From Achromobacter xylosoxidans (GTDB taxonomy: Bacteria; Pseudomonadota; Gammaproteobacteria; Burkholderiales; Burkholderiaceae_B): 64,000 nucleotides of DNA. The stretch spans positions 248,001 to 312,000 of the forward strand of contig NZ_MTLG01000052.1 in NCBI RefSeq assembly GCF_002192695.1, in the 5' to 3' direction. A program made the position numbers and the translations under genes. Shown one piece after another: positions 36,300 to 46,753 of the stretch; positions within the stretch are counted from its first letter, which is position 1, and each line of letters begins with the position of its first letter. The notes under the pieces are model-generated. The model was not told where the DNA came from. It was given only the letters and a program-made list of their open reading frames with translations, and did not search any database.

Positions 36300-37211
36300 T
36301 CACCCGCCGGGCACCAGCGTCTCCATATGCTTGTTGAAGCGCTCGCCTTCCACCATTAGCCAGTCGCAGAAGGTCTTCAGCAAGCGGTCGTGGCGGCGTT
36401 CTTCGCGGATGATGAGGAAATAGCCCGGCGACTGCACCGTCAGCGGCCCGAAGGGCGCCAGCAGCCGGCCGTCCTCGATGTCGCTGGCCACCAGCGATGA
36501 ATAGCCTATGGTCATGCCCAGGCCGTCGAGCGCGGCCTGCAGGGCGAAGTACAGGTGTTCGAGCTCCAGCGATTCGGCCGGCACGACCCGGCTGTGCTGC
36601 ACGCTGGCCAGCCAGTCGTTCCAGGCGCTGCGCCGCGCGCGGCAGTGCAGGAAGGTGTGGCGCGACAGGTCGGTGATGCGTTCCAGCGGCAGCCGTCGCA
36701 GCAGGCCGGGCGCGCATACGGGAAAGAAGCTCTCGTTCAGCACGCGGCGCTTGTAGAGGCCAGGGGTGGGCTCGGCCTCGCGCCGGATCACCACGTCCAG
36801 ATTCGCGGGCAGGCGGCTGAAGGGCTCCAGTCCGGTGGAGATCTCCACTTCCACCTCGGGATACTGCTCACGGAACCGGGCCAGCCGGGGAAACAGCCAG
36901 CGCATGGTGAAGGTGGGCAGGGCATTGACCCGCAGCACCTCGCGCGAACGCAGGCTGCGCGAGGCCGAGGCGATGGCGTCCAGCGCCGGGCTGATGGTGT
37001 CCAGATAGAGCCGGCCCTGATCCGTCAGTTCGATCTTCTTGCCCAGGCGGCGGAACAGCTTCACGCCCAACCAGTCTTCCAACGCCTTGATCTGATGGCT
37101 GACGGCGCCATGCGTGACGGACAGCTCGTCCGCGGCCTGGGTGAAGCTCAGCTGGCGGCCCGCCGATTCGAAGGCGCGGATGGACGTCAGCGGCGGCAGT
37201 CTGGGTTTCAT
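36300..37211 (-). CDS. LysR-family transcriptional regulator, GcvA-like
   Basis: A 303-residue LysR protein. PPLTSIRAFESAGRQLSFTQAADEL and VTHGAVSHQIKALEDWLGVKLFRR identify the GcvA-like branch. It is divergent from the CoA-transferase operon. A GTGA-N7-TCAC element begins two bases before its start codon and an almost identical one lies before the divergent gene, which supports autorepression plus control of the operon. Confidence 0.92.
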   Translation of the reverse strand: MKPRLPPLTSIRAFESAGRQLSFTQAADELSVTHGAVSHQIKALEDWLGVKLFRRLGKKIELTDQGRLYLDTISPALDAIASASRSLRSREVLRVNALPTFTMRWLFPRLARFREQYPEVEVEISTGLEPFSRLPANLDVVIRREAEPTPGLYKRRVLNESFFPVCAPGLLRRLPLERITDLSRHTFLHCRARRSAWNDWLASVQHSRVVPAESLELEHLYFALQAALDGLGMTIGYSSLVASDIEDGRLLAPFGPLTVQSPGYFLIIREERRHDRLLKTFCDWLMVEGERFNKHMETLVPGG

Positions 37212-37212
37212 T

Positions 37213-37227
37213 GTGAAATTACCTCAC
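37213..37227. promoter_or_regulatory. LysR-type site GTGAAATTACCTCAC
   Basis: An interrupted palindrome GTGA-N7-TCAC directly upstream of the LysR start codon. It shares 13 of 15 bases with the element at 37337-37351. Confidence 0.55.
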
Positions 37228-37336
37228 AACAGTCGCTAGAAATGATGCCTGGCCCCGGCGCCCGCCCCGTGCTGGAATACGCCGCAGGGTTGCATACCGG
37301 GAAATCGGGGCGGCGGATGCCGCGCCGGAGAACGCT

Positions 37337-37351
37337 GTGAATTTAACTCAC
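37337..37351. promoter_or_regulatory. LysR-type site GTGAATTTAACTCAC
   Basis: The second copy of GTGA-N7-TCAC, 17 bases upstream of the CoA-transferase start codon and just before its ribosome site GGAAAGGGAG. A regulator bound here could block the promoter or leader. Confidence 0.55.
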
Positions 37352-37367
37352 CGGAAAGGGAGCAGGC

Positions 37368-38575
37368 ATGCTGCAGGGCAAGGTCATACTGGATCTGACG
37401 TGGGTGCTGGGCGGGCCGTTCGCCGGCCAATTGCTGGCGCAACTGGGCGCTGAGGTCATCAAGGTCGAACCGGTGGGCGGCGATTACGCGCGCTCGGTGC
37501 CTCCCGTGTCCGACGCGCAGGATTCGCCGTTCTTCCTGTCGGTGAACCGGGGCAAGCGCAGCGTGGCGCTGGACCTGAAGCATCCTTTGGGCCGCCAGGC
37601 GTTCCAGGATCTGGTGCGCGAGGCGGACGCGGTGATCTATGGCTTCGCCTCGGATGTGCCGGCGCGGCTGGGACTGGATCACGACACGCTGGCCGCAATC
37701 AATCCGCGCATCGTGGTCGGCCAGCTGATCGGGCTGGACGACCGCGGCCCCTATGCAGGCGCGCCGGCGTTCGACCTGATGCTGCAGGCCATGTCCGGTT
37801 TGATGAGCATCACGGGGGAGGCCGGCGGCAAGCCGGTGCGTGTCGGTTATCAGGTGGCGGATCTGGCGGGCGGACTGTACCTGGCGTTGGGGGTTGCCGC
37901 CGCGCTGGTGCAGGCGCAGGCCAGTGGCGTGGGGGAGCAGGTGCAGGTGTCGCTGTTCGACGCGCAGATGGCCATGCTGACCTGGCAGGCCCAGGGCTAT
38001 CTGCAGGGCGGCCCCGTGCCGCGCGCCAGCGGGGCGCGCCACGGCATGATCGCGCCCAGCGACATCTACCGCACGTCGGACGGGCGCTGGATCGCCTTGG
38101 CGCCCACCGGCGATGCGTTCTGGCAGGCCTTGTGCGCTGCGATCGGGCTGCCGGAGCTGGCCACGGACGCCCGCTACGCCACGCCCGCGGCGCGCGTGGC
38201 CAACGTGGATGCGCTGACCGAGGCCTTGTCAGGCGCCATCGGCGCGCGCGGCGCGCAGGAATGGCTGGATATCTTCGAGGCGCGGCGCGTGCCCGCCGCG
38301 CTGGTGCTGGGCGTGGACGAGGCGCTGGCGCATCCGCTGGCGGCGTCGCGCGGCATGGTGGAAGAGGTGCCCAGGCCGCAAGGCGGCGAGCCCGTGCGCA
38401 TGCTGGGCAACCCCTTCAAATTCGCGGGGCAGCCGCGGCTGGATTATCCGCCGGCGCTGGGGCAGGACACCGAGGCGTTGCTGCGCGCCATGGCGGGTTA
38501 TGACGACGCCAGCCTGGCCGCCTTGCAGGCGGCGGGCGTGATCCGGACTGGCGCCGCGACGGCGGGAGCATTGCA

Positions 38576-38579
<4 letters not shown>
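37368..38579 (+). CDS. CaiB/BaiF-family (class III) CoA-transferase
   Basis: A 403-residue CoA-transferase. The N-terminus [27 protein letters not shown] (seen in pieces), the nucleophilic Asp in [14 protein letters not shown], and [14 protein letters not shown] are family hallmarks. These enzymes move CoA between carboxylic acids through an aspartyl-CoA thioester. It overlaps the downstream acyl-CoA dehydrogenase fusion by four bases, so activation of an acid to its CoA ester would be the first step of the encoded pathway, with the Bug protein supplying the acid. Confidence 0.92.
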
Positions 38580-40786
<2,207 letters not shown>

Positions 40787-40830
40787 GGGCCGCAGCATAG
40801 CGGCCCGCATACCACCAAAGGAGACTGGGC

Positions 40831-41799
40831 ATGATGAAGCAACGATGGCGTTCCGTCATCGCTGCGGCGGCGCTTTGCGCCGCTGCCGGCGCGGCATGGG
40901 GGCAGGGATATCCGGACAGGCCGGTGCGGCTGATCGTGCCGTTCCCGCCTGGAGGCTCGGTGGATTACGTGGCGCGCAACATCGCGCCAGTGTTGTCGCA
41001 GAAGCTGGGCCAGACCGTGGTGGTGGATAACAAGGGCGGCGCGTCCGGCACCATAGGCACCGCCGAGTTTGCGCGCGCGCCGGCCGACGGCTACACGCTG
41101 ATGCTGGCTTTCGACTCGCACGCGGTCAACGGCTCGCTGTACAAGAATCTGTCGTACGACGCGATCAAGTCCTTCGACTACATCAGCCTGATCGGCACCA
41201 TGCCCGCGGTGCTGCTGACGGCCAAGAAGACCGGCATCACCACCTTGCAGCAATTTCTGGACTATGCGCGCGCGCATCCGGGGCAGGTGAACTATGGCTC
41301 ATCCGGCGTGGGCGGCTCCAATCACCTGAACCTGGCCGCCCTGGCGGCGCGCACGGACATCAAGGTGACGCACGTGCCGTACCGCGGCGGCGGACCGATG
41401 TTCAACGCGGTGCTGGGCGGCGAAGTGGACGTGGTGATCGCCAGCCTGCCGACCATCGTGGGCTTCGTGCAGGGCGGGCGCCTGAACGCGCTGGCGATCG
41501 GCACGGCGCAGCCCGCGCCCGCGTTGCCGGACGTGCCGCCCATTGCCACGCTGGTGCCCGGTTTCGAAGCCTATTCCTGGGTCGGCATGCTGGCGCCGGC
41601 GGGCCTGCCGCCCGAGGTGCGCAAGCGTGTGCAGCAGGCGCTGCGCGACACGCTGGCGACCCCGCAGGTCAAAGACAGCATGGAGCAGGGCGGCTTCAAC
41701 ATTGTGTCCAGCACGCCGGAGGAATTTCAACGGCGAGTGCAGGCCGAATCGCAGCGCTGGGGCAAGCTGATCCAGGACACCGGCATCAAGATCGAATAG
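40831..41799 (+). CDS. Bug-family tripartite tricarboxylate transporter substrate-binding protein
   Basis: A 322-residue periplasmic binding protein with a signal peptide ending near AAWGQG. AAAGGAG lies seven bases before the start. Family segments: RLIVPFPPGGSVDYVARN, VVDNKGGASGTIGTAEFA, HVPYRGGGPMFNAVLGGEVD and LPDVPPIATLVPGFEAYSW. It is cotranscribed with the CoA-transferase and dehydrogenase fusion and is likely to bind the acid they degrade. No TctA/TctB membrane partners are encoded here. Confidence 0.92.
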   Translation: MMKQRWRSVIAAAALCAAAGAAWGQGYPDRPVRLIVPFPPGGSVDYVARNIAPVLSQKLGQTVVVDNKGGASGTIGTAEFARAPADGYTLMLAFDSHAVNGSLYKNLSYDAIKSFDYISLIGTMPAVLLTAKKTGITTLQQFLDYARAHPGQVNYGSSGVGGSNHLNLAALAARTDIKVTHVPYRGGGPMFNAVLGGEVDVVIASLPTIVGFVQGGRLNALAIGTAQPAPALPDVPPIATLVPGFEAYSWVGMLAPAGLPPEVRKRVQQALRDTLATPQVKDSMEQGGFNIVSSTPEEFQRRVQAESQRWGKLIQDTGIKIE

Positions 41800-41850
41800 C
41801 GGCCTGCCACGGGCCGCGCCGCGCGGGCTGCCGATGCCCGGCGCGGCGCC

Positions 41851-43374
41851 TCAGCTCTTGAGGCCGATGCGCCGCGCGAGCTTGTGGAGATTGCTGGAGT
41901 CCACGCCCAGCGCGCGCGCGGCATGGGCCCAGTTGCCCTGGTGCGTTTCCAGCGCCCGGCGGATGGCCTGGCGCTGGCAGGCGTCCACCGCTTCACGCAG
42001 CGTCTGGTCAGGACCGGCGGGCGCGTCGGCATCCTCTTGCGGCGCGGCCAGCGGCATGTCGCCGTCGGACAGATCCAGCAGCTTGGCGCCCAGCGTCACG
42101 ATTTCATTGCGCGTGGCGCCGTGGCTGACGGCCTTGATGGCGGCGCGGCTGATGACGTGCTCCAGTTCGCGCACATTGCCGGGCCAGCGGTAGCGGCGCA
42201 GCATGTCCTCGGCCTCCGGCGACAGCCGCAGGCTGCGCAGGCCCAGCCGCGCGCGGTTCAGTTCCAGGTAGCGGCCGGCCAGCAGCAGCACGTCGTTGCC
42301 GCGGTCGCGCAGCGGCGGAATGGGGATGGGATAGACCGACAGCCGGTGATAGAGGTCGGCGCGGAAATCGCCGGCGCGCACCAGGTCGCGCAGGCTGCGG
42401 TTGGTGGCGGCCAGGATGCGCACGTCGACGCGGCGCGGGCGGTCGTCGCCCAGGCGCTGGATCTCGCCGTTCTGCAGGGTGCGCAGCAGCTTGGCTTGCA
42501 CCAGCAGCGGCAGTTCGCCCACTTCGTCCAGGAACAGCGTGCCGCCGTTGGCGGCCTCGAAGCGGCCGGGGCGGTCGGCCACGGCGCCCGAGAAGGCGCC
42601 CTTGGCGTGGCCGAACAATTCGCTTTCGGCCAGCGATTCGGGCAGGGCGGCGCAGTTCACGTGGACCAGCGGCTTGTCGCGGCGGCGCGAGAGCCGGTGC
42701 ACGCGATGCGCGAACAGTTCCTTGCCCACGCCGGTCTCGCCTAGAAGCAGGATGGGCAGCTCCGAGTCCGCCACCACCTGGATCTCGTGTAGCAGGCGGC
42801 CGATGGCTTCGCTTTGTCCCAGGATCTCGTTGTTGTCGGCGACGGCGCTGTCGGCCGGCTCGGCGCCGCGCGCCACGCGCAGCGCGCGGATTTCCGCTTC
42901 CAGGCGCGTGGTGCGCAAGGCGGCTTCCAGCAGCACGATGTAGTCGCGCAGGTCGGACTGGGCCTCGGCGTCGAAAGTGCCGACCTCCAGCGCGTCCAGG
43001 GTCAGCACGCCCCAGGGGCGGCCTTCGATATGCAGGCTGGTGCCCATGCAGTCGTGCACCGGCAGCGGTTCCCCGGCCATGCCGTTGATCAGGCCGTCAT
43101 AGGGATCGGGCAGGGTGCTGTCGTGGTGAAAACAGGTGACGCCGCGCCGCGCCAGGATGGCCGCCAGCCGCGGATGCTGCTGCACGGCGAAACGGCGGCC
43201 CAGCGCGTCCTGGGTCAGGCCGTCCACCGCGATGGGGCGCAGATGGTCTTCCTCCAGTTGCAGCAACGCCACCGCGCCGCAGCGGAAGTGCGTGCGCAGG
43301 CTGGACACCAGCCGCTGCAGGCGGACGGCGGGGGGCAGGTCGGCGACCAGATCGGCGAGCAGGAGGTTTTGCAT
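41851..43374 (-). CDS. norR: Nitric-oxide-responsive sigma-54 activator NorR
   Basis: A 507-residue bacterial enhancer-binding protein. Residues 1-170 form the GAF sensor with NorR-type ILARRGVTCF, LPDPYDGL and VHDCMGTSL segments that carry the iron ligands. The AAA+ domain has Walker A GETGVGKE (212-219), the sigma-54 loop GAFSGA (259-264; most activators have GAFTGA), Walker B GGTLFLDEVGE and the arginine finger region. The C-terminus is a Fis-type helix-turn-helix (WAHAARALGVDSSNLHKLARR). It is divergent from the ytfE-type gene, and three GGT-N7-ACC sites lie between them. It activates that gene when NO binds the GAF iron. Confidence 0.95.
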   Translation of the reverse strand: MQNLLLADLVADLPPAVRLQRLVSSLRTHFRCGAVALLQLEEDHLRPIAVDGLTQDALGRRFAVQQHPRLAAILARRGVTCFHHDSTLPDPYDGLINGMAGEPLPVHDCMGTSLHIEGRPWGVLTLDALEVGTFDAEAQSDLRDYIVLLEAALRTTRLEAEIRALRVARGAEPADSAVADNNEILGQSEAIGRLLHEIQVVADSELPILLLGETGVGKELFAHRVHRLSRRRDKPLVHVNCAALPESLAESELFGHAKGAFSGAVADRPGRFEAANGGTLFLDEVGELPLLVQAKLLRTLQNGEIQRLGDDRPRRVDVRILAATNRSLRDLVRAGDFRADLYHRLSVYPIPIPPLRDRGNDVLLLAGRYLELNRARLGLRSLRLSPEAEDMLRRYRWPGNVRELEHVISRAAIKAVSHGATRNEIVTLGAKLLDLSDGDMPLAAPQEDADAPAGPDQTLREAVDACQRQAIRRALETHQGNWAHAARALGVDSSNLHKLARRIGLKS

Positions 43375-43376
43375 GG

Positions 43377-43389
43377 GGTGAATTTTACC
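43377..43389. promoter_or_regulatory. NorR enhancer site 1, GGTGAATTTTACC
   Basis: It fits the GGT-N7-ACC NorR core exactly and lies two bases upstream of the norR start codon. It is the most distal of three sites. Confidence 0.8.
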
Positions 43390-43395
43390 GTCCGG

Positions 43396-43408
43396 GGTGG
43401 ATAGAACC
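43396..43408. promoter_or_regulatory. NorR enhancer site 2, GGTGGATAGAACC
   Basis: It fits the GGT-N7-ACC core exactly, 19 bases from site 1. Confidence 0.8.
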
Positions 43409-43420
43409 GCGATCAGTCAG

Positions 43421-43433
43421 GGTGATATTCACC
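43421..43433. promoter_or_regulatory. NorR enhancer site 3, GGTGATATTCACC
   Basis: It fits the core exactly and extends into the longer palindrome GGGTGATATTCACCC. It is 25 bases from site 2 and about 40 bases upstream of the sigma-54 promoter. Confidence 0.85.
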
Positions 43434-43472
43434 CTTTAATCTGCAATTCCTTGATAAATAGCAAGTTTTTCC

Positions 43473-43487
43473 TGGCATGGATTTCGC
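43473..43487 (+). promoter_or_regulatory. Sigma-54 promoter TGGCATGGATTTCGC for the ytfE-type gene
   Basis: The -24 GG and -12 GC are at the required spacing, matching TGGCAyG-N4-TyGC. It lies 40 bases upstream of the ATG at 43527 and downstream of three NorR sites, as expected for a NorR-activated gene. Confidence 0.85.
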
Positions 43488-43526
43488 GTTGGTTTCTGTA
43501 CCCGTCACGAACTATGGAGAGACGCG

Positions 43527-44207
43527 ATGAGCATGGTTGAGCAATCCCTGGGGCAATTGGCCCGTAGCATCCCTGGCGCCACGCAGGTGTTTCATGAGTA
43601 CCAGCTGGATTTCTGCTGTGGCGGCAAGAAGAGCCTGGCCGAGGCGGCGGCCCAGCGCTCGCTGGACGCGGCGCAGATCGAGGCCCGCCTGATGGAGCTG
43701 GCGCGTAGCCCGTCCCACGAGACGGATTGGGGGCTGGCGTCGCCGGCCGAACTGGTCGACCACATCCTGGCGCGCTACCACGAGGTGCATCGCCAGCAAT
43801 TGCCCGAGCTGATCCGGCTGGCGCTGAAGGTGGAGCAGGTGCACGCCGACAGCCCGGACTGCCCGACCGGCCTGGCCGATCACCTGCGCGTGATGCAGCA
43901 GGAACTGGAAAGCCATATGCAGAAGGAGGAACAGGTGCTGTTCCCGATGCTGGCCCGCGGCCATGGCGCCATGGCCGGCATGCCCATCATGGTCATGCGC
44001 GCCGAGCACGACGACCACGGCGTGGCGCTGGAACGGTTGCTGGCGCTGACCCACGACATCACGCTGCCGCGCGCCGCCTGCAACACCTGGCGGGCGCTGT
44101 ACCTGGGGCTGCGCACTTTCAAGGAAGACCTGATGGCGCACATTCACCTGGAAAACAACATCCTGTTCGAGAACGCGGCCAGCCCGGCCGCGCACGCGCG
44201 CAGTTAG
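43527..44207 (+). CDS. Di-iron iron-sulfur cluster repair protein (YtfE/ScdA/NorA family)
   Basis: A 226-residue RIC protein. The N-terminal ScdA-like domain has LDFCCGGKKSLAEA. The hemerythrin-like domain carries the di-iron ligands in DHILARYHEVHRQQLP, KEEQVLFPM, RAEHDDHG and HIHLENNILFEN. It repairs nitrosylated iron-sulfur clusters and releases or scavenges NO in the cytoplasm. It is the direct target of NorR, given the three upstream enhancer sites and sigma-54 promoter. In Ralstonia the equivalent norA precedes norB, but no nitric oxide reductase gene follows here. Confidence 0.94.
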   Translation: MSMVEQSLGQLARSIPGATQVFHEYQLDFCCGGKKSLAEAAAQRSLDAAQIEARLMELARSPSHETDWGLASPAELVDHILARYHEVHRQQLPELIRLALKVEQVHADSPDCPTGLADHLRVMQQELESHMQKEEQVLFPMLARGHGAMAGMPIMVMRAEHDDHGVALERLLALTHDITLPRAACNTWRALYLGLRTFKEDLMAHIHLENNILFENAASPAAHARS

Positions 44208-44232
44208 CGCCCGCGCTCAGGCGCCGCAGCAG

Positions 44233-44541
44233 CTAGCGGCGTTCCGGCGGAATGCCGTCCAGACTGCGCCGCAGGGCCTCGTGCGCGGCCAGGTCGGCCG
44301 GGCGGTGCTTGCGCTCGGTGCTGGCCGGGTACTTGCCCAGGAAATTACCGCCCTTGCGGTCGCTGGCCGGGCGCACGGGGCGGGGCGTGAAGCCGCCGCC
44401 GCAATTGGGGCAGACATTGCCCAGCAACCCCTCGGCGCAAGTGGCGCAGAAGGTGCATTCAAAGCTGCATATCCGGGCGACGGTGGAGTCCGGCGGCAGC
44501 GCCGCATCGCAGTGTTCGCAACTGGGTCGCAAGGCAAGCAT
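44233..44541 (-). CDS. DUF1272 zinc-ribbon-like protein
   Basis: A 102-residue small protein. Eight cysteines arranged in pairs ([22 protein letters not shown]) indicate one or two zinc sites, and the phrase [17 protein letters not shown] is the DUF1272 signature. The function is unknown. I start it at ATG 44541 because the family begins with MLALRPSCE; the longer frame upstream has no family similarity. It is monocistronic, convergent with the ytfE-type gene and divergent from yedI. Confidence 0.85.
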   Translation of the reverse strand: MLALRPSCEHCDAALPPDSTVARICSFECTFCATCAEGLLGNVCPNCGGGFTPRPVRPASDRKGGNFLGKYPASTERKHRPADLAAHEALRRSLDGIPPERR

Positions 44542-44711
44542 GTGGCCTCCTGGGGCTGAAGACGGGTCCAGGCGCCAGGGTAGGCCGGGATGCCCGGCCG
44601 CGCCATCGGGGTTACGGACAGAAAAGAAGTGAAAACGGCCAGGCGGACGGCGCCTGGCCGGCGTGCGCCGCCTGTACACTCGAAAATCTTTCGGGGCACA
44701 GGGGATACTTG

Positions 44712-45629
44712 ATGGCGGGAAGCAGCTTCTTCGCACTGTTCGACGATATCGCGACCATATTGGACGACGTGTCCGTCATGACCAAGGTCGCGGCCAAGAA
44801 AACGGCCGGGGTGCTGGGGGACGACCTGGCGTTGAACGCCCAGCAGGTCACGGGCGTGCCGGTCAACCGGGAACTGCCGGTCGTCTGGGCGGTGGCCAAG
44901 GGCTCCTTCATCAACAAGCTGATCCTGGTGCCGGCGGCGCTGTTGATCAGCGCCTTCGCGCCCTGGGCCGTGACGCCCCTGCTGATGGTGGGCGGGGCTT
45001 TTCTCTGCTACGAAGGCGTGGAGAAGCTGGCGCACAAGTTCCTGCCGCACGGCGATTCGGACGAAGGCAACCACGCCGCGCGGGCCGAAGCCCTGCAAGA
45101 CGACTCGGTCGACATGGTGGCCTTCGAGCGCGACAAGATCAAAGGCGCGGTGCGCACGGACTTCATCCTGTCGGCGGAAATCATCGTCATCAGCCTGGGC
45201 GCGGTGGCGGACGCAGACTTCACCCGCCAGGTGCTGGTGCTGTCGGTCATCGCCATCGCGATGACGGTCGGGGTCTACGGCCTGGTGGCCGGCATCGTCA
45301 AGCTGGACGACCTGGGCCTCTACCTGAGCCAGAAGTCGTCGCAGGTCATGGCCTGGCTGGGCCGGCGCATCGTGGGTGCGGCGCCCTATCTGATGAAGAC
45401 GCTGTCGGTGGTTGGCACCGCAGCCATGTTCATGGTGGGCGGCGCCATCCTGACGCACGGCATTGCCCCGGTGCAGGCCGCGGTCGACCAGGCTGCCGCC
45501 GCGGTCGGTGGGGGCGGGGTGGTGCAGGCGCTGACGGCTACCGCCCTCAATGCCCTATTCGGCATCGTGGCGGGCGCCGTGGTGTTGGGGGCGGTCAGCC
45601 TCATCAAGCGGCTGTTCAGGAAAAACTGA
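44712..45629 (+). CDS. yedI: DUF808 family inner-membrane protein (YedI-like)
   Basis: A 305-residue membrane protein of the DUF808/YedI family: [19 protein letters not shown] and [26 protein letters not shown] (seen in segments), four to five hydrophobic stretches, and a C-terminal basic tail IKRLFRKN. Its role is not established. I take ATG 44712; a TTG directly before it is an unlikely start. A strong intrinsic terminator follows 39 bases after the stop. Confidence 0.88.
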   Translation: MAGSSFFALFDDIATILDDVSVMTKVAAKKTAGVLGDDLALNAQQVTGVPVNRELPVVWAVAKGSFINKLILVPAALLISAFAPWAVTPLLMVGGAFLCYEGVEKLAHKFLPHGDSDEGNHAARAEALQDDSVDMVAFERDKIKGAVRTDFILSAEIIVISLGAVADADFTRQVLVLSVIAIAMTVGVYGLVAGIVKLDDLGLYLSQKSSQVMAWLGRRIVGAAPYLMKTLSVVGTAAMFMVGGAILTHGIAPVQAAVDQAAAAVGGGGVVQALTATALNALFGIVAGAVVLGAVSLIKRLFRKN

Positions 45630-45667
45630 AACGCGCGGACGCCGAGGGCGCGTCCAAGCCATCCAGG

Positions 45668-45691
45668 GGAGCGCCGCGGCGCTCCTTTTTT
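45668..45691 (+). terminator. Intrinsic terminator after yedI
   Basis: GGAGCGCC-GC-GGCGCTCC forms a perfect 8-bp stem followed by six T residues. It separates yedI from the downstream hydrolase/ABC operon. Confidence 0.9.
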
Positions 45692-45743
45692 ACGTCCCTA
45701 GGGAATCCCCTGCCTTGTCGCACCGGAATGCGTGCGCCTAAAA

Positions 45744-45753
45744 TTGGCGCCAA
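45744..45753. promoter_or_regulatory. TTGGCGCCAA palindrome, site 1 (GntR/FCD regulon)
   Basis: The core of a 16-bp perfect palindrome (AAATTGGCGCCAATTT, 45741-45756), about 70 bases upstream of the hydrolase start. The same core occurs at 51015 and 59215, each time upstream of a gene of the same transport system. Confidence 0.75.
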
Positions 45754-45822
45754 TTTATGTGATCATTATTTCGACCACCGGCATAGACCATTGGCCCTCG
45801 CGGCCATGGAAACGAGGAAATC

Positions 45823-46692
45823 ATGCAGTCCAACGCAGCACTTGCCATCCAGCCCGACGCCGCCCGCGCGCGGGCCATGTACGACCTGGGCCACAGCACC
45901 GTCTTCGCCGCCCGCTCCGACCCGCGCTTTTCCTATTGCACCTATGTCCCGCCGCACATCGACAGCGCCAGGCATCCGATGCAGCTGGTGGTGATCATGC
46001 ACGGCACCGGCCGCGCCTTCGTCGAATACCGCGACGCGTTCGCGGAGTTCGCCCGCTGGAACGACTGCATCGTGCTGTGCCCGCTGTTCCCCGTGAGCCC
46101 GCTGGGCGACGGCAACCGCGACGGCTTCAAGCAATTGCGCGAAGGCGACATCCGCTATGACGAGATCCTGCTGGACATGGTGGCGGAGGTGGGCGAGAAG
46201 TTCGGCTGCGACTTCAAGAGGTTCGGCCTGTTCGGCTACTCCGGCGGCGGCCAGTTCGTGAATCGATTCGCCTATCTGCACCCGGAAAGCCTGTGGGCCG
46301 TGTCGATCGGCGCGCCGGGCTCGGTCACGCTGCTGGATCCCAGCCAGGATTGGTGGGTGGGCGTGCGCGATGCCGAGGCCCGTTTCGGCAAGCGCATCGA
46401 CATCGAAGCGCTCAAGCAGGTCGCGGTCCACATGATCGTGGGCAAGGCCGACCTGGAAACCTGGGAAATCACCCACCGCGAAGGCGGCAAGTTCTTCATG
46501 CCCGGCGCCAACTCCGCCGGCAACACGCGTCCCGAGCGCCTGGAGTCGCTGCGCCGCTCGTTCGAAGCGCAAGGCGTGAACGCGGTGCTGGACGTGGTGG
46601 AAAACGTGCCGCACGACGGCTTGAAGTGCGTGGGCCAGGTGCAGGACTTCCTGGCCGCCGCCCTGCGCAAGCTGCGGCATGAAGACAACTGA
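45823..46692 (+). CDS. Alpha/beta-hydrolase (PHB depolymerase/esterase-like)
   Basis: A 289-residue hydrolase without signal peptide. It shows an oxyanion-hole segment VVIMHGTGRAF, the nucleophile elbow GYSGGGQ in FGLFGYSGGGQFVNR, and a late His in VPHDGLK. Serine esterases or amidases of this kind act on small esters or amides. It is the first gene of the operon with a DppBCDF-type transporter, so it probably hydrolyses the imported compound. A TTGGCGCCAA palindrome precedes it. Confidence 0.82.
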   Translation: MQSNAALAIQPDAARARAMYDLGHSTVFAARSDPRFSYCTYVPPHIDSARHPMQLVVIMHGTGRAFVEYRDAFAEFARWNDCIVLCPLFPVSPLGDGNRDGFKQLREGDIRYDEILLDMVAEVGEKFGCDFKRFGLFGYSGGGQFVNRFAYLHPESLWAVSIGAPGSVTLLDPSQDWWVGVRDAEARFGKRIDIEALKQVAVHMIVGKADLETWEITHREGGKFFMPGANSAGNTRPERLESLRRSFEAQGVNAVLDVVENVPHDGLKCVGQVQDFLAAALRKLRHEDN

Positions 46693-46753
46693 GACCGGCG
46701 GACGCGGCGCTTGCGGGCATCCGCGAGTCCGCGGCCAGGAATAGGAGAGGGGC

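Noticed and set aside
41800..41850. GC-rich hairpin between the Bug gene and norR
   Set aside because: The stem is imperfect and has no T-tract. I could not separate it from the general GC-rich background.
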